A stretch of DNA of 64,000 nt from LMUY01 sp965198895. Lineage in GTDB: Bacteria > Pseudomonadota > Alphaproteobacteria > Acetobacterales > Acetobacteraceae. Within the stretch, counting starts at the first letter, position 1; the number at the start of each line of letters is the position of its first letter. The notes beneath the pieces are model-generated. The model was given only the letters and a program-made list of their open reading frames with translations, was not told the DNA's origin and did no database searches. The DNA lies in assembly GCA_965198895.1 (NCBI GenBank), contig OZ240676.1, positions 5,022,001-5,086,000 of the forward strand, in the 5' to 3' direction. Below, one piece after another: positions 8,684 through 17,439 of this stretch. A program made the position numbers and the translations under genes.

Positions 8684-9715
8684 TCATCCCCGGAAGGCGG
8701 TGAGGAACGTCTCCAGCAGGGAACCGAGCCGGTCGGTGTTGTAGCCGCCCTCCTGGATGAACACGGCAGGCAGCGCCAGCCGTCCGATGGCGGCGCCGGC
8801 CCGTGCGAAACCGTCTTGCGTCACCGAGAGGAAGTTTAGCGGCTCGTCCCGCGATGCATCGAAACCGAGGCTGACCACCAGCGCGTCCGCGCCGAATTTG
8901 TCGATGGCACGCAAGGCGGCATCCAGCGCGGCGAGCCAGCCGAGGTCCCCCGTGCCGGCAGCCAGCGGGAAATTGCGGTTGAAGCCCACCCCCGTGCCGC
9001 CGCCGAGCTCGTCGGCATGGCCGACATACCAGGGGTAATAGCCCGACGGGTCGCCATGCACCGACGCAAAGAACACGTCGTCCCGTGTCCAGAAAATCCC
9101 CTGGGTGCCGTTCCCGTGATGGCTGTCGATGTCCAGAACCGCAACGCGGCGGGCGCCGTGACCGATGAGGCGCTCCACCGCCAGGGCTGCGTTGTTGACG
9201 TAACAGTGGCCACCCGCGCGCGCCGGATAGGCGTGGTGGCCGGGCGGCCGGCACAGGGCGTAGCAATCCCGGTTGCGCGCCGTCTCGTCGGCCGCGGCCA
9301 GGGCGCAGGCGGCCGCCGCGACGATCGACTCCCAGGTGCCGGCCCCGATCGGGCAGGCGGCGTCGGCGGAAAACCACCCCGCACGGCCGATCACGGAGGC
9401 GGGCGGGCGGCCCCCGGTCAGCAGCATCTCCGGCGAGGGATGCATGTTGGCGACCACCTCGGGGCCGGCATCCGCCATCTCGCCCCAATCCGCGACGGCG
9501 TTTTGCATCCAGTCCAGGTAGTCGGCGGGATGCACCATCTCCAGCGCTGCACGGTCGGCCGGGGCGGGCGCCGTGATCTCCAGCCCGATCGCCTCGCAGC
9601 CGGCGAGGAGCGACTGCGCGCGGGCGGGCGTCTCGAAATTGCTGCGGACCTGCCCGCGCTGCAAGAAGAAGCGCGGCGCATGTGCCAACTGCGCCGGGTC
9701 CCAGAATACCTTCAA
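8684..9715 (-). CDS. histone deacetylase family amidohydrolase
   Basis: Zn-dependent deacetylase of the arginase/HDAC fold (acetylpolyamine amidohydrolase-like), 343 residues. The active-site elements are present: PPGHHAYP with the His160-His161 dyad, LDIDSHHGNGTQ with the zinc Asp195/Asp197 and His199, and SLGFDAS near 265. Bacterial members deacetylate acetylated polyamines or other small amides. Translation probably starts at TTG (9715), with GGAGG about ten bases upstream. A polyamine-type importer occurs 8 kb away, an association that is only suggestive. Confidence 0.9.
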   Translation of the reverse strand: MKVFWDPAQLAHAPRFFLQRGQVRSNFETPARAQSLLAGCEAIGLEITAPAPADRAALEMVHPADYLDWMQNAVADWGEMADAGPEVVANMHPSPEMLLTGGRPPASVIGRAGWFSADAACPIGAGTWESIVAAAACALAAADETARNRDCYALCRPPGHHAYPARAGGHCYVNNAALAVERLIGHGARRVAVLDIDSHHGNGTQGIFWTRDDVFFASVHGDPSGYYPWYVGHADELGGGTGVGFNRNFPLAAGTGDLGWLAALDAALRAIDKFGADALVVSLGFDASRDEPLNFLSVTQDGFARAGAAIGRLALPAVFIQEGGYNTDRLGSLLETFLTAFRG

Positions 9716-9790
9716 AACGTGTCGTCCTCCGTGCCTTCCCCACGCTAATGCGTTTCGTCGCCCACGGGAAACCGGCTAGCCTGCTGTTCT

Positions 9791-11242
9791 ATGGGACCGA
9801 CTCGCCGCGCCCTGCTGGCCGCCCTCGCCGCTGCCTCGAGCACACCCCTCGCCTGGGCTGCCGACGACACAGCGGAGGTCGTCTGCCCTCTCCCGGTCGC
9901 GCCGTCCGGGCTAATCCCGGGTGTGTCGAACGGGCAGGGCACCCGGCTCGTCGGTGCCAAGATCTACCGCGGCCTGATGCGCTGGGACGCCGACGGAACG
10001 CTGCAGCCGGACTTGGCCCGGACCATCGATCTCTCGGCGGAGGGGCTCACCTACACGGTCCGCCTGCAACCCGGCGTCACCTGGCATGACGGCGGCGGCC
10101 TGGGTGCGGGGGACGTCGCATTTTCCATCAACCGTTTCCACCGCGCCTTGCAGCCGCGACTGGGGCTGGACCGGGTCTCGGTAGCGACGCCGGACGATCT
10201 CACGGCGGTGTTGACCCTGGACGCACCCGATGACGCGTTCCTGCGCTGCCTCGATGCGCTGACGCTGCCGATCGTGCCGCAGCATGTGCACGATCGGCCG
10301 GGGTGGGCACTCGACCCGCGGCAGACGGCGCCGGTCGGAGCCGGGCCGTTCCGGTTCGACGGCTGGCTGCGGCTGGTGCGGTTCGAGTGGTATGCTGGCC
10401 CGAAGCCCTCCTTGGGCGCGATCAGCTTCCCCATCATGCCCGACCCGGCGGCGCGACTGGCTCTCGCACTGGCGGACAAGCCGATGCTGTTGGCCGGCGA
10501 TGCCGTGGAGCTGTCTTCGATCGCCCATCTGCGGTCGGTCCCGGCCCTGGCCGTCGAGAGCGATGCGTCCCCCGCCGCTGCCACTATGGCGGGGCTGTTG
10601 CTGAACCCGGCCGCCAACCCGCTCGGCCAGGCAGAGGTGCGGCTGGGTTTGGCCTGTGCCATCGACCGCGACGAGGCGCTGCGGTCCGCCTGGGCCGGTC
10701 TGGGCCGCGTGGCCACCGGCCCGGCGGTCGCCAGCAGCCTCAACCGCGACGACGCGGCGACGCTGCCGGATCACAGCCCCCGCGCCGCCGCCGAGCACTT
10801 CAACGCCGCCGGGTTGCGGCCCGACGACGACGGTGTCCGGACGCGGCTGCAGTTCCTGTATCCCCCGGGCGTGCCCTGGCAGGTCCTGTTCCTGGTCTTG
10901 CGCCAATCGCTGCAACAGGTCGGGATCGAGCTCGACGCCGCCCCTGTCCCGCCTGCCGAGTGGGCCCGCCGGGTCGCCGCCGGTGATTACCAGGTGACCG
11001 GGTTCGTCGCCGGCCAAACGGGTGACCCGGCACGCGACCTGCTCCCCTATGCCGCCGGTCTGCCCGAGGTGATCGCCCGGTTGCGCGCCGGGGCGGACGG
11101 CGAGCGGGAGGCGCAGGCGCTGCTCGTGGCGCGTATGCCGGTGTTGTGGCTGGTCGAGCCCGCCTTGCCGATCGTGCGGAGCCGCCGTCTGGTTTTGCAC
11201 GGCAGTGCCCTCGGCGACTTCGACGACGCCCACCTGGTCTGA
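9791..11242 (+). CDS. ABC transporter substrate-binding protein, family 5 (orphan)
   Basis: Periplasmic oligopeptide/dipeptide-type binding protein (SBP family 5), 483 residues, on the short side for the family. The N-terminus MGPTRRALLAALAAASSTPLAWA is a twin-arginine-like or Sec signal with cleavage after AWA. The family pattern GLTYTVRLQPGVTWHDG occurs about residue 80. No permease or ATPase adjoins it; its neighbour downstream is an M81 peptidase, so it may pair functionally with that enzyme and borrow a permease from elsewhere. The gene is divergent from the HDAC-like gene with only 75 bases between. Confidence 0.85.
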   Translation: MGPTRRALLAALAAASSTPLAWAADDTAEVVCPLPVAPSGLIPGVSNGQGTRLVGAKIYRGLMRWDADGTLQPDLARTIDLSAEGLTYTVRLQPGVTWHDGGGLGAGDVAFSINRFHRALQPRLGLDRVSVATPDDLTAVLTLDAPDDAFLRCLDALTLPIVPQHVHDRPGWALDPRQTAPVGAGPFRFDGWLRLVRFEWYAGPKPSLGAISFPIMPDPAARLALALADKPMLLAGDAVELSSIAHLRSVPALAVESDASPAAATMAGLLLNPAANPLGQAEVRLGLACAIDRDEALRSAWAGLGRVATGPAVASSLNRDDAATLPDHSPRAAAEHFNAAGLRPDDDGVRTRLQFLYPPGVPWQVLFLVLRQSLQQVGIELDAAPVPPAEWARRVAAGDYQVTGFVAGQTGDPARDLLPYAAGLPEVIARLRAGADGEREAQALLVARMPVLWLVEPALPIVRSRRLVLHGSALGDFDDAHLV

Positions 11243-11260
11243 CGCGCGTCGGGGCCCGTG

Positions 11261-11279
11261 CGGTGGGCTCAGCCCACCG
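11261..11279. terminator. hairpin after the family 5 binding protein
   Basis: Perfect stem CGGTGGGC-TCA-GCCCACCG, 19 bases after the stop of the binding-protein gene. There is no T-tract, so factor-independent termination is uncertain; it may be a processing or attenuation structure. Confidence 0.4.
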
Positions 11280-11378
11280 GCCGCAGAAAGGTGATGGCCG
11301 AAGCCCACCCGACGATTGAGCAGTTCCACGGAATCGCTGTAGTCGGTCGAACGTTCACATCTCGAAGGGAGCGGGACC

Positions 11379-12845
11379 ATACGTATCGCAATCGGCGGCT
11401 TCCTGCATGAGAGCCACTCATTCGCCCCGGTGCCGACGCGTTACGCGGATTTCCTCGCGCCTGCCGGCTATCCCGGGCTGGTCGCAGGGCCGGCGTTGCT
11501 GGGCACGATGCGGGGCAGTGCTGCCGCGGCCGCCGGCGCCATCGCCGCGGTCGAGGCTGGCGGTGATACGCCCGTGCCATTGCTGTGGTGCATGGCGATG
11601 CCGGCTGGGCCGGTCGAGGCGGAAGCGTTCGAACGCATCGCCGCCCTGCTATGCGCCGAACTGGCGAAGGCCGGGCCGCTCGACGGCGTTTTCCTGGACC
11701 TGCACGGCGCGGCCTTGGCGATCGGGGCGCCGGATGCCGAGGGCGAATTGCTGCGCCGGGTACGCGCCATCGTGGGGCGCGTGCCGGTCGCGATCACGCT
11801 CGACCCGCACGCCAACATGACGGCGCTGATGGTCGACTGCGCAGACGTGATCGTGCCCTACCGCACCTACCCGCACGTGGACATGAAGGGGATGGGCCGT
11901 CGCGCGGTGGACCTGCTGTGCCAGCGGATCCACCGTGGCACCCCGTTCGCGAAGGCGTTCCGGCAGCTCGACTATTGGATGCCGCTCACCAGCCAGTGCA
12001 CGCTGGAGGGCCCGATGGTGCCGATCATGGCCCGCCGGGCGGAGTTGGAAGCGGGCTCCGGCGTGGTGGAATTGGCCTGGTGTTTCGGCTTTCCCTACGC
12101 CGACTTTGCCGATTGCGGCCCGGCGTTCGCAGCCTTTGCCGAAGACTTGCCGAGCGCCGACCGGGCCGCCGACGCCTTCCTGGCCGAGTTGGCTGCCGCG
12201 GAGCCGTCGTTTACCGGCGGCGTGCTCCCGGCCTCCGACGCCGTTGCGGCTGCGTTGGCGGAACCCGCCGGCCCGGTCGTGATTGCCGACACTCAGGACA
12301 ATCCGGGCGGTGGCGGGCATGGCGACACGACCGGATTGCTGGCCGAATTGATCCGGCAAGGTGCCAGAGGGGCCGTCGTCTGCTCCATCAACGACGCCGC
12401 CAGTGCCGCTGCCTGCCATGCGGCCGGGCTAGGCGCCGCGCTGGCCCTGCAGTTGGGTGGGTTCTCGTGGAGTGATCCGTTGCCGGTGACCGCGACCGTG
12501 CTTGCGCTGCAGGCTGGCAGCTTCGCATTGACCGGCCCGATGAACGCTGGGAACACCGCCGACCTAGGCCAGTGCGCGTTGGTCGAGGTCGAGGGGGGCG
12601 TGCGTGTGATCATCGCCAGCCGCAAGATCCAGGCGCTCGATCAGGCGATTCTGCGTCATCTCGGGCTGGACCCGTCGACTCTGCCGATCATCGCCCTGAA
12701 ATCCTCGGTGCACTTCCGTGCCGATTTCGGCCCGATCGCCCGACGCATCCTAGTCGCCGAGGCGCCAGGTCCGGTGACGGCCGACCCGTCCAGCTTGCCA
12801 TTCAAGAATGTCCGGCCGGGAGTCCGCAAGCGCGCCGCCGGGTGA
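11379..12845 (+). CDS. M81 family (MlrC-like) metallopeptidase, apparent ATA start
   Basis: Zinc peptidase related to microcystinase C (MlrC), 488 residues if started here. The family opening IRIAIGGFLHESHSFAP, including the conserved HE pair, is encoded from an ATA codon at 11379, with GGGAG (11367-11371) seven bases upstream. In-frame stop TAG at 11340 closes the frame and there is no ATG, GTG or TTG between it and the GTG at 11430, which would lose this motif. Other features: DLHGAA, DPHANMT and YRTYPHVDM in the N-terminal half, DNPGGGGHGDT near residue 310. Either ATA is used, or the original ATG was mutated or misread. Confidence 0.82.
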   Translation: MRIAIGGFLHESHSFAPVPTRYADFLAPAGYPGLVAGPALLGTMRGSAAAAAGAIAAVEAGGDTPVPLLWCMAMPAGPVEAEAFERIAALLCAELAKAGPLDGVFLDLHGAALAIGAPDAEGELLRRVRAIVGRVPVAITLDPHANMTALMVDCADVIVPYRTYPHVDMKGMGRRAVDLLCQRIHRGTPFAKAFRQLDYWMPLTSQCTLEGPMVPIMARRAELEAGSGVVELAWCFGFPYADFADCGPAFAAFAEDLPSADRAADAFLAELAAAEPSFTGGVLPASDAVAAALAEPAGPVVIADTQDNPGGGGHGDTTGLLAELIRQGARGAVVCSINDAASAAACHAAGLGAALALQLGGFSWSDPLPVTATVLALQAGSFALTGPMNAGNTADLGQCALVEVEGGVRVIIASRKIQALDQAILRHLGLDPSTLPIIALKSSVHFRADFGPIARRILVAEAPGPVTADPSSLPFKNVRPGVRKRAAG

Positions 12846-12847
12846 CT

Positions 12848-13078
12848 CTAGCCGCGCGAGGTCAACGACTCAGCGCTGGCGCTCGTGCTGATCGTGCGCA
12901 TTTTGTCGGACAGGTCGGCCAAGGCCGCGCGCCAGCGCTGCAGCGCATCGCGCTGATCGGCTAGCGCCGTCGAGAGGTTCTGAAGCGACTGGCTCAACCG
13001 CTCGGTCGGTGGTTGCGGCGCCGGGTTGGGGACGCGCACCGGAAAAGGAATGATCGTTGCGCTGACTTTATCGTCCAT
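12848..13078 (-). CDS. small helical protein, function unknown
   Basis: 76 residues. A short N-terminal segment MDDKVSATIIPFPVR resembles the IIPFP(V)R motif seen at the start of several small alphaproteobacterial proteins. It is followed by a Pro-rich linker and one long heptad-rich helix (about 27-65) likely to form a coiled coil. A strong ribosome-binding site (GGAGG, seven bases before ATG) supports expression. It is convergent with the M81 peptidase, whose stop lies two bases away. No function assigned. Confidence 0.7.
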   Translation of the reverse strand: MDDKVSATIIPFPVRVPNPAPQPPTERLSQSLQNLSTALADQRDALQRWRAALADLSDKMRTISTSASAESLTSRG

Positions 13079-13145
13079 GGGTGGACCTCCGTAGCGATGA
13101 CCTACCGTGATCTCTGGTCCAAGAAAAGAGAAAAGTTAACAAAAA

Positions 13146-13634
13146 TCACCAGAATGGCCCGAGCCCGACCACGTGGATGTGGAACAGGCGGAGCAGCAGG
13201 ACCAGCACCAGGATCGTGATGACCGCCGCGGACAGCCCATGCCGCAACGTCATGTAGCCCGACGGCACCAGCCCGGCCTTGGTGGCCCGTGCTTCCACGA
13301 TCGTCAGCGCCAGGAAGCCGACCACGAGCAGGGCCAGACCGGCCTCCACATCCACTGCGATCACCAGCAGCAGGGCAACCCAGCCAACCAGCGAGGGGAG
13401 CACGCCAAGCCCGAGGCGGGCGCGTTCGCCGCGTCCGGACGGTTCCGGCAATGCGAACCCCCAGTGTACGCCGCCGAGGAAGGCCAGGATCACGGCGCCA
13501 TAAGCGGCCAGGGCCATGGCCGCGGGGTCGCCTTGGTTGGTAACAGCGCCATAGCCGCAGGCGGCAAACGGGATCAGGCCGGCGATGCCAAGCAGCAGGG
13601 CCAGGGGTGGAAGCGCGCGTCGCATGATCGCCAT
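13146..13634 (-). CDS. DUF3429 family integral membrane protein
   Basis: 162-residue inner-membrane protein with five hydrophobic helices and the family features FxxCGYGA..., YGAVILAFLGGVHWGFAL (about 45-62) and YMTLRHGLSAAVITILV near the C-terminus. The function of DUF3429 proteins is unknown. The open frame continues upstream in antisense to the CorC gene, but homology-like sequence begins at this ATG; a second ATG nine bases downstream is possible. It is divergent from the CorC-like gene, 36 bases away. Confidence 0.85.
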   Translation of the reverse strand: MAIMRRALPPLALLLGIAGLIPFAACGYGAVTNQGDPAAMALAAYGAVILAFLGGVHWGFALPEPSGRGERARLGLGVLPSLVGWVALLLVIAVDVEAGLALLVVGFLALTIVEARATKAGLVPSGYMTLRHGLSAAVITILVLVLLLRLFHIHVVGLGPFW

Positions 13635-13670
13635 AGTGGCCCGAGTTGGGCGCGTGCGATAGAATGATCC

Positions 13671-14969
13671 ATGGAAACTGGCCTGGAAATCGTACTCGCT
13701 CTGTTGCTGATCCTGCTCAACGGCGTGTTCTCGCTCAGTGAACTGGCGCTGGTCTCGGTGCGGCGGGCGCGGCTGATGGTGCTGGAGCGCAAGGGCGTGG
13801 CCGGCGCCACGGCGGCACTGCGGCTGTCGGAAGATCCGCAGCGGTTCCTCCCCACCGTGCAGGTCGGCATGACGCTGATCGGCATCCTGACGGGAACGAT
13901 CGGGGGCGCCCGGCTGGCCGCGAGGCTGGAGCCGGTGCTGATGCGCGTTCCCATGCTGGCGCCGGCGGCGGGCGAATTGTCGCTGCTGATCGTGGTGCTC
14001 GCGACCACCTACCTGACGTTGGTGCTCGGCGAACTGGTGCCCAAGCAACTGGCCCTGCGCCAGCCCGAGGTGGTGGCCGCGCGCATCGCCCGGCCGCTGC
14101 GGATTCTGAGCCAGGTGGTCAGCCCGTTCGTCTGGGTGCTCGGCCTGTCCACCTCGGCGGTGCTGCGCGTGTTCGGCAAGCACCGGCCGAAATCCCACAC
14201 CGTGACGGAGGAGGAACTGAAGGCGCTGCTGACCGAGGGCGCCCAGGCCGGCGTGCTGGAGATCGGCGAGCGGGAGATGATCGAGCGCTTGCTCCGCCTG
14301 GCCGACAAGCCGGTGCGTGCAATCATGACGCCGCGCAACGAGATCGCGTTCATCGACCGGACCGATCCCCGGCGCGACATCGTGCAGTCGCTGAAGGGCG
14401 CGCCGCATAGCCGCTTCGTGGTGTGCGAGGGCTCGGTGGACAACGTGGTCGGCGTGATCCAGGCGAAGGACCTGCTGGACCGGCTGCTAGGCGGCGGCGA
14501 CCTGTCCGTCACGGCGGCGTTGCGGCAGCCGATGGTTGTGCCGGACACGATTTCCGCCCTCGATGCGCTGGAGCGGCTGAAGGCCGACCCGCTCGGCCTG
14601 GCGTTGGTCATGGACGAGTATGGCAGCTTCGAAGGCGTGGTGACCGCCGCCGACGTGCTGGAGGCGATTGTGGGCGATGCCAGCGACACCCAGCCGGATA
14701 CCGCGCCGGACGCCGAGCAGATCCCGGGCAGCCTGGTGGTGGACGGGATGATGCCGGTGGACGAGTTGAAGGATCGCCTGCAACTGCCGGACTTGCCCGC
14801 CGAGGGCAGCTATCACACCGCCGCCGGGCTGCTGCTGGCGCTGCTGCGCCGGGTGCCCCGGGTGGGCGACAAGGTGGTGTTCGCCGGCTGGCTATTCGAG
14901 GTGCAGGCGGTGGACGGCCGCCGAGTGGAGCGGGTGCGGGCGAGCCGGGAGGTGCTGGCGGAGGGCTAG
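13671..14969 (+). CDS. CNNM/CorC hemolysin-family membrane protein with CBS pair
   Basis: 432 residues. The N-terminal DUF21 transmembrane domain (about 1-190, with ELALVSVRRARL and TYLTLVLGELVPKQLALR) is followed by a CBS pair (about 210-330, IMTPRNEIAFID... MDEYGSFEGVVTAADVLEAI) and a C-terminal CorC_HlyC domain (about 345-430). Relatives are CNNM-type magnesium/cobalt transport proteins; the old 'hemolysin' label reflects TlyC similarity and does not imply toxicity. Complete, monocistronic. Confidence 0.92.
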   Translation: METGLEIVLALLLILLNGVFSLSELALVSVRRARLMVLERKGVAGATAALRLSEDPQRFLPTVQVGMTLIGILTGTIGGARLAARLEPVLMRVPMLAPAAGELSLLIVVLATTYLTLVLGELVPKQLALRQPEVVAARIARPLRILSQVVSPFVWVLGLSTSAVLRVFGKHRPKSHTVTEEELKALLTEGAQAGVLEIGEREMIERLLRLADKPVRAIMTPRNEIAFIDRTDPRRDIVQSLKGAPHSRFVVCEGSVDNVVGVIQAKDLLDRLLGGGDLSVTAALRQPMVVPDTISALDALERLKADPLGLALVMDEYGSFEGVVTAADVLEAIVGDASDTQPDTAPDAEQIPGSLVVDGMMPVDELKDRLQLPDLPAEGSYHTAAGLLLALLRRVPRVGDKVVFAGWLFEVQAVDGRRVERVRASREVLAEG

Positions 14970-15295
14970 TGGTCCGATGCCGTGGCAACGCACCACTGTG
15001 GGGCTTGTGGTGGGATGCCAAAGCGCATCCCACCCTACGACAATTGTCGGGCGGCATTAGCCCATCACGCCAGGAGGGGTTTTGCCTCCGCTTCGCGCAT
15101 TTCGTCTGCGGCCACAGCCGCGTAACCTTCACTCGGGTGTGCGGCCTATGACGGAATACAGGCCCTCATAAACGTCCGCATCGATTGAGATTGTGCGCTT
15201 CTTCACGTGCACCAACTCCAGTCGGACGCGCCACTAGAAATACGGCTTGGCTGACTGCATTGCTAGTATCTGCGTTTGATCGGAGACACGCGTCC
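14970..15295. other. 326-bp gene-free gap with two palindromes
   Basis: No convincing gene. It contains a hairpin (15009-15034) with perfect 10-bp arms GGTGGGATGC and GCATCCCACC around a six-base loop, then four bases later the perfect 12-bp palindrome CGACAATTGTCG (15038-15049). The first may terminate the CorC gene; the second could be an operator. An upstream in-frame extension of the peptidase from 15185 lacks family similarity and was not used. Confidence 0.6.
15009..15034. repeat. 10-bp stem hairpin
   Basis: GGTGGGATGC-caaagc-GCATCCCACC, perfect. It lies 39 bases after the CorC-like stop and is followed by CCCTACGA rather than a T-run. It looks like a single intergenic repeat unit; no second copy was noticed in this window. 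Confidence 0.55.
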
Positions 15296-17329
15296 ATGGC
15301 CTCATCGCTCCCAACTCTCGCCGCCCCCGATGACGATCCCTGGCTCTGGCTGGAGGAGGTGGAGGGCGAACGCGCCACCTCCTGGGCCGACGCGCAGACC
15401 GCGGCCACGCTGCAGCGCTTCGGCGGCGCGCAATACGAAGCCGACCGGGACACGCTCCGCACGCTGCTGGACCGGCCCGACAACCTGCCCGTCCCAGCCC
15501 GGCGCGGCGGGCTGCTCTATAACATTTGGAAGGATGCCGCCCACCCGCGTGGCCTGTGGCGGCGCACGACGCTCGACTCGTACCGCACCGAGACGCCCGC
15601 GTGGGACGTCCTGCTCGACCTCGATGCAGTCGCCGCCGCCGAAAGCGAGGACTGGGTGTGGATGGGGTCCGCCACCCTGCCGCCAAACCACGACCGGGCC
15701 ATCCTGCGCCTCTCACGCGGCGGCAGCGATGCGGTGGTGCTGCGGGAGTTCGACCTGACCACACGCAGCTTTGTGCCGGACGGGTTCACCCTGCCGGAAG
15801 CCAAGGGCGGTGCCGACTGGCTCGATCGGGACACGCTGCTGCTGTCGTCGGCCGGGCAGGGGGCGACGCAGTCGGGTTATGCCACCACCGTCCGGTTATG
15901 GCGCCGCGGCGAGGCACCGGGCGAGCCGATCTTCAAGGTGGACCCGGCCAGCATGGGCGCCAGCGGCCACTACGATCGTGCCGCCGACCGGCTGCTGTTC
16001 GTCGAGTACATCGACTTCTTCAACACTCACGTCTCCGCCGGCGACCGCGCCGGGCCCAAGCTGCGCTTCGACCTGCCGACCGATGCGGGGTTCCAGGAAG
16101 ATCGCGGCTGGCTCGCCATCCGGCCGCGCTCCCCCTGGACCGTGGGCGACCGCAGCTTCGCGCCGGACACCGTGGTGGGCATCGGCCTGGACGCCTTCCT
16201 GGCCGGTGACCGCGCCTTCACCGTGCTGTTCGAACCGACAGCGCGCCGGGCCCTGCAGGGCTTCTCGTGGGTGGGGGGTAGCCTGCTCGTCAGCGTGCTC
16301 GACGAGCTGAAGCCCGTCTTCCTCCTGGTGCAACCCGGCGAGTGGACCGTCCGCACGCTGAACGGGCTGCCACAGACCGGCACCGCCAACGCCTGGTGCT
16401 TCGACGTCGAGTCCGAGGAAGCGGACGGCACGCTGTTGGCCCTGGTGCAGGACCCGCTCACCCCGCCGACGCTGCTGATGGTCGCACCCGGGCTCGCCGC
16501 GCCCGCTGTGCTGAAGCACACGCCGCCCGCCTTCGACGCCGCCGGGCTGGTGGTGACCCGGCACGAAGCGGTGTCGAGCGATGGCGAGCGCATCCCCTAC
16601 ACTCAGTCCGGCCCACCCGGCGAAACCGGGGACGCCCCCGTCCACATGACGGGCTATGGCGGGTTCCGCGTCTCGTCGCTGCCCAGCTACGCCCTGCGCT
16701 CCGGCAAGCTGTGGCTGGAGCGGGGCGGCACGACGGTAATCGCCAACATCCGCGGCGGCGGCGAGTTCGGCACGCGCTGGCACGAAGCCGGGCGGCGCGA
16801 GGGCAAGCGGCTCAGCCACGACGATTTCGCCGCCGTCGCCGCCGACCTGGTGCGTCGCGGCGTGACCCGGCCGGGCCGGATCGCGGCGGAGGGTGGCTCC
16901 AACGGCGGGCTGCTGATCGCCAACATGCTAACGCGCTTTCCGGAGCGCTTCGGTGCCCTGTTCTGCACCATTCCGCTGATCGACATGCGCCGCTATACGC
17001 AGTTGCTCGCCGGTGCCAGCTGGATCGCCGAATACGGTGACCCGGCGAACCCGGACGATTGGGCGTTCCTGGGCCCGATCTCCGCCTACCACGCCGCCGA
17101 GCCGGGTCGCCCCTATCCGCCGATCCTGCTCGCCACCGCACGGCGCGACGACCGCGTCCACCCCGGCCACGCGCGCAAGATGGCGGCCAAGCTGCAGGCG
17201 ATGGGCTACGACGCCCATTTCTATGAGCCCGCGGCGGGGGGCCACGGCTACGGCAAGGACAACGCGGAGGTCGCGGCGTTCTCGGCGCTCGGCATGGCCT
17301 TCCTCAGGCAGGCCATCGGCTGGTCCTAG
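15296..17329 (+). CDS. S9 family prolyl oligopeptidase
   Basis: Serine peptidase of the prolyl oligopeptidase family, about 677 residues, full length. An N-terminal beta-propeller (about 70-400) caps the alpha/beta-hydrolase domain (about 430-677). The catalytic residues are visible: Ser535 in AEGGSNGGLL, Asp618/619 in ARRDDRVHPGHA, His650 in GGHGYGKD. It cuts peptides after proline (known for the family). No signal peptide, so cytoplasmic. The ATG at 15296 matches the family start (PDDDPWLWLEEVEG); upstream codons look non-coding. Confidence 0.92.
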   Translation: MASSLPTLAAPDDDPWLWLEEVEGERATSWADAQTAATLQRFGGAQYEADRDTLRTLLDRPDNLPVPARRGGLLYNIWKDAAHPRGLWRRTTLDSYRTETPAWDVLLDLDAVAAAESEDWVWMGSATLPPNHDRAILRLSRGGSDAVVLREFDLTTRSFVPDGFTLPEAKGGADWLDRDTLLLSSAGQGATQSGYATTVRLWRRGEAPGEPIFKVDPASMGASGHYDRAADRLLFVEYIDFFNTHVSAGDRAGPKLRFDLPTDAGFQEDRGWLAIRPRSPWTVGDRSFAPDTVVGIGLDAFLAGDRAFTVLFEPTARRALQGFSWVGGSLLVSVLDELKPVFLLVQPGEWTVRTLNGLPQTGTANAWCFDVESEEADGTLLALVQDPLTPPTLLMVAPGLAAPAVLKHTPPAFDAAGLVVTRHEAVSSDGERIPYTQSGPPGETGDAPVHMTGYGGFRVSSLPSYALRSGKLWLERGGTTVIANIRGGGEFGTRWHEAGRREGKRLSHDDFAAVAADLVRRGVTRPGRIAAEGGSNGGLLIANMLTRFPERFGALFCTIPLIDMRRYTQLLAGASWIAEYGDPANPDDWAFLGPISAYHAAEPGRPYPPILLATARRDDRVHPGHARKMAAKLQAMGYDAHFYEPAAGGHGYGKDNAEVAAFSALGMAFLRQAIGWS

Positions 17330-17333
17330 GCAT

Positions 17334-17370
17334 TGCCCATCCTCGCCCTGAAGCAGGGGGAGGATGGGCA
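17334..17370. repeat. family-2 intergenic palindrome
   Basis: Near-perfect nested hairpin: GCCCATCCTC (17335-17344) pairs with GAGGATGGGC (17360-17369), enclosing CCCTG-aag-CAGGG with a single G-G mismatch. It starts within five bases of the peptidase stop and may act as its terminator. Same family as 4132-4160. Confidence 0.65.
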
Positions 17371-17439
17371 GGGCCTGGCCGCTCTGGCACGCTGATTGCT
17401 GCACGGAGCAGATCGATTCACGAGGGTACCCACCGGACA

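Noticed and set aside
9791..11242. Binding-protein gene as a truncated pseudogene because it is short
   Set aside because: Signal peptide, family motif and an uninterrupted frame are present; length is within the lower range of the family.
13146..14408. Apparent fusion of the DUF3429 protein with a long N-terminal extension
   Set aside because: The extra part is antisense to the CBS/CorC gene and His/Gln-rich; the protein begins naturally at 13634.
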